64,000 nt of DNA from Lucifuga dentata (taxonomy: Eukaryota; Chordata; Actinopteri; Ophidiiformes; Bythitidae). Below are positions 58,352 through 64,000 of the stretch, piece after piece. Numbering within the stretch: the stretch's first letter is position 1; every line of letters begins with the position of its first letter. The notes under the pieces were generated by a model that was given only the letters and a program-made list of their open reading frames with translations, made no database searches and had not been told where the DNA came from. The stretch lies in the NCBI GenBank assembly GCA_014773175.1, contig VXCM01002571.1, positions 16,564-80,563 of the forward strand, in the 5' to 3' direction. Position numbers and translations under genes: made by a program.

Positions 58352-58393
<42 letters not shown>

Positions 58394-58623
58394 AGTCATC
58401 AGTCTGCAGCATCAAACACACACAGATCAGCTCAGTGTGTTAGTGAGGCGAAGGCAGTTTGTTTCTTTAATCTGGACTTTGATATTAAGGTTGGAATTTG
58501 TGTGTGTGTGCATGCATGCGTGTGTGTGTTGTGCGCGTGTGCTGAGGTCCTTCCTCTTTGTGCTGCAGGTCAATTTTCAAATGGATTCATCAACCAGCAT
58601 ATGCATGTAAACTTTTTAAAAAT
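57740..58623. other. Intron after second coding exon, simple repeats
   Basis: GTGAGT donor, (AC)n at 57911-57944 and 58351-58392, (TG)n near 58499-58529. No gene. Confidence 0.6.
58062..58189. repeat. 64-bp duplication around N58126, each with a 12-bp hairpin
   Basis: 58062-58125 equals 58127-58190 within a base. The unit holds CATTTCTCTCAC, loop TGGTG, GTGAGAGAAATG (58159-58187 in the second copy). The duplication is likely artefactual. Confidence 0.8.
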
Positions 58624-59179
58624 TTAAAGGACCATGCCGGTGATTTTGCATATTTTAGCCCAATAAATACAACCGGCATACAGATTCTTTACTGACAAAC
58701 ATTTTCCAGAAGATACTATTGTAGCGATAAAAATTAGAATAGTTTTTCCTACCTTCCAGGTGGTCATTGGTGTCACTTCATTCCTTTATACTGTAAAAAT
58801 CAACTTTCAGAGATCAATAATCATCACAGCAAACTTTTTTCAATATAACTTTATTTAACCTTTTCAACACAGAGCTGCACAGAAGACGATGTATGCCTCC
58901 GCCAGGTAATATAGTCCCAGGAGAAGACGTCTTTTACCGAGAAATTAAAAATTGCTGTGCCTTCTACATGCAGACGTAGGTGTTATCAGGTGAAACATAG
59001 AATTTTAAGGTGATTACATCATCCGAATATTTAATTTTGAAAGATTAGGAGCTTGGAAAAACACCATGAAAACTAAAATATGGTGTTACGTTTTGGAAAA
59101 TGGTTTCAGCAATGTAACGTTGTATGCGGACAATATTTATTGTGCTCAAACATGAAAAATCATCGGTATGGTCCTTTAA
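58624..59179. mobile_element. TTAA-MITE, near full length, TTAA at both ends
   Basis: TTAAAGGACCATGCCGGTG at the left; ATCATCGGTATGGTCCTTTAA at the right in inverted relation. Centre GTATGCCTCCGCCAGGTAAT and CCAGGAGAAGACGTC. About 556 bp with no coding capacity. Confidence 0.85.
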
Positions 59180-59789
59180 GGCCGCAGAATCAATTTTAGT
59201 TGAATTCTAAATAATCGTTTTGTGTTTATGCGCGTGGATCGTGAGCTGTGATGACGGGCCGCCACGTGCTGGAACCCGAGAACAAACAGGAAGTCGTGTT
59301 CGGAATGACATCACAATGATCAGAATCCAAACAAATGAGACCGGTCGCCGCTCCTGTGCATCAGATGACATTAACTTTAAGTTGAAGACCTTCTCTTTTT
59401 CCCACAATGCACTGCTGGCCACATTTCTGCTTCACCCAATCAGACGACGACTCAGCTGCTTTGCATATAAACTTACGCTTTATGTCGTATTAAACATTTG
59501 TACATTTTTATGGCCGTATCATCATTTTGTCCAACGCAAAGTTTCAGTAAACATGCTTTAAAAAATACTCCGAAGTTTTCATTCCCCTCTCGAGTCTAAA
59601 TCGTTTTTGACGCAGTGTTTGCCAGTTTTTGGAGACTTTCTTTTCGTTTTGTAGAATCTTATAAAATCAAGTAGAAAATTGGCAACTTTTTAATGATTTA
59701 TTTAAAAAAATGATTTTTTGAGCTCAGACTGGAATTATTTTTTACCTTGAAAAAACTTCAGAAGGGTAATAACCTTGTAGTCATCAATG
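59180..59789. other. Intronic, no recognised feature
   Basis: The frames at 59207-59561 on both strands have no recognised domain. Confidence 0.4.
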
Positions 59790-60375
59790 TTAAAGGACCA
59801 TACCACCCATTTTGCATGTTTGAGCCTAATATATTCATTTTTCATACACGTAACATTACTGACAATCATTTCCCAAAGCATACTACTGGAACGGTGAATT
59901 AAAAATGTTTTTCCTACCTTCCAGACCTCCATTGGTTTCAGTTCATTCTGCTATTAAAATCAACTTGTTGATACTTGAAACGTTCTTGGGATAGGTAATC
60001 CATCATCACCAACAAGACGTGTATTCAGGTTTTTTTTAAAAGTTATGTAATTTTAGTGTTTAAGCTCAATAAAAAGCGTGGAGTGAATGTATGCCTCCAC
60101 CGGGGAATATAGTCCCAAAAGAAGACCTGCGTTTATGGAAAAATTTAAAGGACCGTGACTTCATAAGGCTGTGTAACTATTAGCAGGAGAAACATAGATT
60201 TTTAAGGTGGGTGTATCACTTGAACATTTGATTTTGAAAGATTAAGAGACTTTACAAAATATCAGAAAAGCTGAAATACGGTTTTATCCTTTGGGAAATG
60301 ACTGTCAGTAACATAAAGTATGAAAACTGAATGTATTAGGCTCAAATATGCAAAATGGATGGAATGGTTCTTTAA
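59790..60375. mobile_element. TTAA-MITE, second subfamily, TTAA at both ends
   Basis: TTAAAGGACCATACCACCC at the left; AATGGATGGAATGGTTCTTTAA at the right. Uses the GAGCCTAATATATTCATTTT variant shared with the copies at 23.7, 41.6 and 62.1 kb. Confidence 0.85.
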
Positions 60376-60564
60376 CAATAGACTTAGGCTATATTCTATT
60401 TAAACAATATTTTAAAACCAACTCTAAAGACACAATATTCTATTTAAATTGACTGTTTCAAACAGAACTTGTGACACTAACGGTGATGATTTCTAATTAA
60501 AGGGCTTTTGGAAACATGAGGTAAGACTTTATCGATGCTGAAGAGGAAATTCAAGAGTAGCAGC

Positions 60565-60710
60565 AAAAAAAAGAATTTTTCTTTTTTTTTCCTTTTTTCC
60601 TTTTTTCCTTCTTTTGCTTTTTCCCTTTTTTCTGTTTTTCCCTTTTTTCTTTTCCCCTTTTTACCCCCTTTTTTCTTCTTTTTTCCTTTTTTCTTTTTTT
60701 TTCAATTCAA
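60565..60710. repeat. Long pyrimidine tract of CCTTTTTT type
   Basis: About 130 bases of nearly pure T and C on the + strand, organised as short TTTTCC / CTTTTTTC modules, followed by an A-rich tail. Encodes only a spurious Phe/Pro-rich frame. Confidence 0.9.
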
Positions 60711-60750
60711 GGAAAAAAAATGAAAAAAAAAAAACCAAAAAGAATTGAAC

Positions 60751-60982
60751 AGACGGCATGTTTGCTGTGATAGATTATTTATCTCCGCACGTCTCAAGTC
60801 TCTACAAGTTGATTTTTAATAGTGGAATGAGCTAAAACCAATGGCAGTCTAGAAGGTAGGACAAACAATTCTAAAATTTACCGCTCCAGCAGTGTGTTTT
60901 TGGGAAAATGGTTGACGGTGATGCATATGCGAGTTGTATTTATTGGCTCAAACATGCATAAAATCACCTGCATGCTCCTTTA
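60751..60982. mobile_element. TTAA-MITE right half
   Basis: From GCATGTTTGCTGTGATAGAT through CTCTACAAGTTGATTTTTAA and GTATTTATTGGCTCAAACAT to CTTTAA. Left half absent. Confidence 0.75.
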
Positions 60983-62141
60983 AATCTCAAAGTATGGGTT
61001 AAGTGCTGAGTATGGAAAGGTTTAAAATAAGATAAGATAGAGAGCGAAACAGTTTGATAGCTGGAGTTTTATGTGTAGCATCCAGATAAGTTTTCAGACG
61101 ACTGAAACGGGCTGAGGTCAGGCTGTTCAGGCCAACAGATCCAAAAATAGCTGCGGTGAAAATTAAATTAATTTTAAAAAATTTTTTTTTAAAAAATCAC
61201 AGAATCCGAAAACAGAATACAAAACCGGTTGGTTACGCAGGTAACCATGGTGCTATGAATGAAGATCAATACGCCAATTAGCCCATGGCATGTTGACTGA
61301 TATTCAATTAAATAAACTTTATTTGTCCCCAAAGGGCAATTATGAACGATTAATTAAGATATGAAATAGAATGGGTGGTTATGTGGGTAACCGTGGTCAC
61401 CATCAATAAATAATAAATAAATAAAGAGAGCAGACAGGATATTAAAAATGGTCGGACACAGGAGCAACAAATTCATGAGACGATATGGCAGATTTATGGC
61501 GGATTTATGGCAGATTTATAAGGGAGCAGGTGACTGAAGGTCAGGTGACAGACATCCGATGTCAGCATTTACATATCCTTCTCTGGATTCTGCCGCGTCG
61601 TGATTGGCTCTCAGCAGGCGGACGAGCTTCATCCCAATTTTAAATAACGCTTTTTTTTTTTTTTTTTTANACATGCACTTTTTTTTTTCTTATCTGGATA
61701 ACGCGTCTGATGCACATCTCAATGCGGCGTTAAATGAGTCCCTGTGCGGTCCGAGCAAAATGGCCGTTGCTGCTGAAGGTGATGCATGTGCCCTTTTTTT
61801 TTTTTTTTTTTTTTNTTTTTTTTTTTTTTTTTTTGTGCGTAAGCCGTTGCCTCTGAGCGGTGAAACGAATCACAGCACGTCCTTATTCACATGCCGCCGC
61901 CTGCTCTTTACCATTTGTTACACGGCCGAGCTGTCTGCGCTGCTCGCTATATTTAGTTGCCTGTGAGCCGGGGGGAAAAGGTGTTCCGGAAAGCTGTGCA
62001 GTGTGGAAAGAAGAAAAAAGAAAGGAGGAGAGCGATGAAGAGAGAGAGAGAGAGAGCATTATATGCTGAAGCTGCAGCAGGTAAACCAGCAAAATTCACA
62101 TTGACAGGCGTGAAATCATGACATCAACAGTGTGCAGCAGA
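60983..62141. other. Intronic; retroelement-tail trace and homopolymers
   Basis: AATAAACTTTATTTGTCCCC near 61311 resembles an antisense LINE 3' tail. T runs hold N61670 and N61815. A CpG-richer stretch (61570-61990) includes GTGATTGGCTC and CAAAATGGCCG. No coding frame is supported. Confidence 0.4.
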
Positions 62142-62729
62142 TTAAAGGGCCATACCATCCATTTTGCATGTTTGAGTCTAAAATATTCATTTTTTTATAC
62201 ACATAACGTTACTGACAATCGTTTCCCAAAGGACAAAACCGTATTTCAGCTTTCCTGATATTTTGCAAAATCTCTTAATCTTTCAAAATCAAATATTCAA
62301 GTGATGCACCCATCTTAAAAATCCATGTTTCTCCTGCTAATAGTTACACAGCCTTATGAAGTCACGGTCCTTTAAATTTCTATAAACACAGGTCTTCTTT
62401 TGGGACTATATTCCCTGGTGGAGGCATACATTCACTCCACGCTTTTTATTGAGCTTAAACACTAAAATTACATAACTTCTAAAAAAACCTGAATACACGT
62501 CTTGTTGGTGATGATGGATTACCTATCCCAAGAACGTTTACAGTATCAACAAGTTGATTTTAATAGCAGAATGAACTGAAACCAATGGAGGTCTGGAAGG
62601 TAGGAAGGACAATTCTAATATCTGCCGCTCCAGTAGTATCTCATGTAAAATGTTTGTCAGTAAAATAACGTGTATGTAGGTCATATCTATTGGGCTGAAA
62701 CATGCCAAATGAGCGGTATGGTCCTTTAA
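62142..62729. mobile_element. TTAA-MITE, full length, TTAA at both ends
   Basis: TTAAAGGGCCATACCATCC at the left; GAGCGGTATGGTCCTTTAA at the right. 588 bp, and the best copy for describing the family. It is in the reverse internal order relative to 59790-60375. Confidence 0.85.
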
Positions 62730-63219
62730 GTGGTGCAGTTTGATGAAAATGAAAATAGACTTTTTAAAAAGCAGAAATGAATGTTGCTCAGAAAACATCT
62801 TTATTTGCCTCGTGGCGATCACAGGTCAAAGGTCATGTTGACTCATTTTTGGTTCCTGACCAGCAGTGTCGTTAGGGATCGGGGGGGGTTAAAAAAAAAA
62901 TTGATTTTTCAATTAATTCGTGATTCAAGCTTTAAACAATTCCGATATGGATTCACAAAATAAAGAATCGATGTTTTCAGTAAGATTTAATTTAAGAAAA
63001 CGCTGATCATTAATTAATCATCCAGCAGAAATTGATTCCACGTCATTTAGCTCATTCTGTCAAATTCATGTGATGCTAAAGTTTCTTCCATTCTTTCTTT
63101 CTTTCTTTTAATCAGGTCAACAAGCTAAATCCGTGACTGTTCTCTGGCTAAGATGTTTTGATGATTGATTTGACTTCTATGGCTCTTTTATAAAAAATTT
63201 AGCTCCCAGGTCCCTCGCA
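62730..63219. other. Intronic, no recognised feature
   Basis: AT-rich, short G run near 62881, (CTTT)n trace near 63093-63108. Confidence 0.4.
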
Positions 63220-63560
63220 AAAATCCCGGCGTTTTTTGCCGGAGGGCCAAACTCCAAGATGGCCGCCGGTGCCGTCGTGAAAAACGAACTTTTGAACCAG
63301 AGCACCTAGAATCATGTATAAAGACACTTTTTTATGTAAGTTGACCGTGAGGATTCCAATTCTGACATCAGTTTGACATTATGACATCATTTTCATCCAG
63401 AAATCCAAGATGGCCGCCATCCAGGAGCGTGAAAACCGAAGTTTTGAATGGGAAGTTGAATGTTTTTCGGTGAAAATTGTCTGTAAAAGACACCTTTTCC
63501 TTTTTAAGCTATATTTGACCATTTATTATGGTAGCTCATACGCCAAGGTTGAAACAAATA
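63220..63560. repeat. Two diverged tandem units with CAAGATGGCCGCC
   Basis: TCCAAGATGGCCGCC occurs at about 63256 and 63404, each followed by a CGTGAAAA, GAA, TTTTGAA pattern and TAAAGACAC (unit about 148 bp). The motif resembles a YY1 site. Probably part of a dispersed repeat. Confidence 0.5.
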
Positions 63561-63595
63561 TAATGCGGTTGGCACACTGATTTTGAAGGTATAGG

Positions 63596-64000
63596 TGTTA
63601 CGACCTGGGTCGTTTAGAGGGTGTTGTGTTTGGGGAATGTTCTCCCTGTGTGGGTGTGTGTCTCCTTCCCTCTCTCTCTNTGTTACGACCTGGGTCGTTT
63701 AGAGGGTGTTGTGTTTGGGGAATGTTCTCCCTGTGTGGGTGTGTGTCTCCTTCCCTCTCTCTCTCTCTCTCTCCCTGATTGACTGCTAAGTGATGATGGA
63801 GTGCAGATGTGTGCATGTGTGATTGGTAGGGTGCTCCTGTTGGTGATTGGCTGTCCAATGCTGAGGTGAGGGATATCAGGCCAGCTGCTGCGAGTTTCCA
63901 GTGGGCTCTCCTTGTTCCATCCCTCTGACTGACTAGCTCGCATCATTGTCATTGTGTCCATCTTGTGAAGAGTGATGTGATTCTTTGATGTAGCCCTAGG
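63596..64000. mobile_element. Possible LTR start, cut by window end
   Basis: TGTTACGACCTGGGTCGTTT begins with TG and resembles fish LTR starts, followed by (TC)n and sequence running off the window. An 84-bp duplication surrounds N63680 (63596-63679 repeats). No primer-binding site or coding region is visible, so the call is weak. Confidence 0.3.

Noticed and set aside
59207..59561. Overlapping frames on both strands (71 and 113 aa)
   Set aside because: No domain and no exon signals; lies between two MITE copies.

Overview
The window looks like a teleost fish nuclear genome segment. It has vertebrate-type GT-AG splice sites, many fish-style dispersed repeats and microsatellites, and two exons of a single host gene, a neuroligin closest to the NLGN4 subtype, on the + strand. 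No other host protein gene can be supported. Almost all the other open frames come from tandem repeats, poly-purine tracts or transposon relics.

Layout. 1-9.9 kb: repeat-rich upstream sequence (a long MITE-like element, a hAT-like MITE, a CATC array). 9.95-11.4 kb: a CpG-rich segment with two CCAAT boxes, a GA tract and a strong splice donor at 10477. I read it as the likely nlgn4 promoter and noncoding first exon. 10.5-26.7 kb: inferred intron 1, carrying a 2-kb 21-bp minisatellite full of TAATTA cores, a T-rich minisatellite, a TGTAGTT array and several copies of a MITE family. 26728-27478: 5' UTR plus first coding exon (149 codons: signal peptide and the start of the cholinesterase-like domain). 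27479-57586: a 30-kb intron with a degenerate Tc1 element, LINE fragments, hAT-like elements, three more minisatellites and many MITEs. 57587-57739: second coding exon (153 bp, phase 1 at both ends). The gene continues past the window end.

The most striking genome-level feature is a MITE family with TTAA flanks and AGGACCAT-type inverted ends, present in at least fourteen copies or fragments, many of them interrupted by nested insertions. Others are a hAT-like MITE whose terminal 32-bp sequence expanded into a 14-unit minisatellite, and a 107-bp MITE that ends 42 bases before a neuroligin splice acceptor. The assembly has a systematic artefact: about fifteen isolated N positions sit between identical copies of roughly 55-84 bp, so local repeat counts and lengths around them are inflated.

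I found no convincing new multi-gene system. The value of the window lies in the neuroligin gene structure and in the repeat biology.
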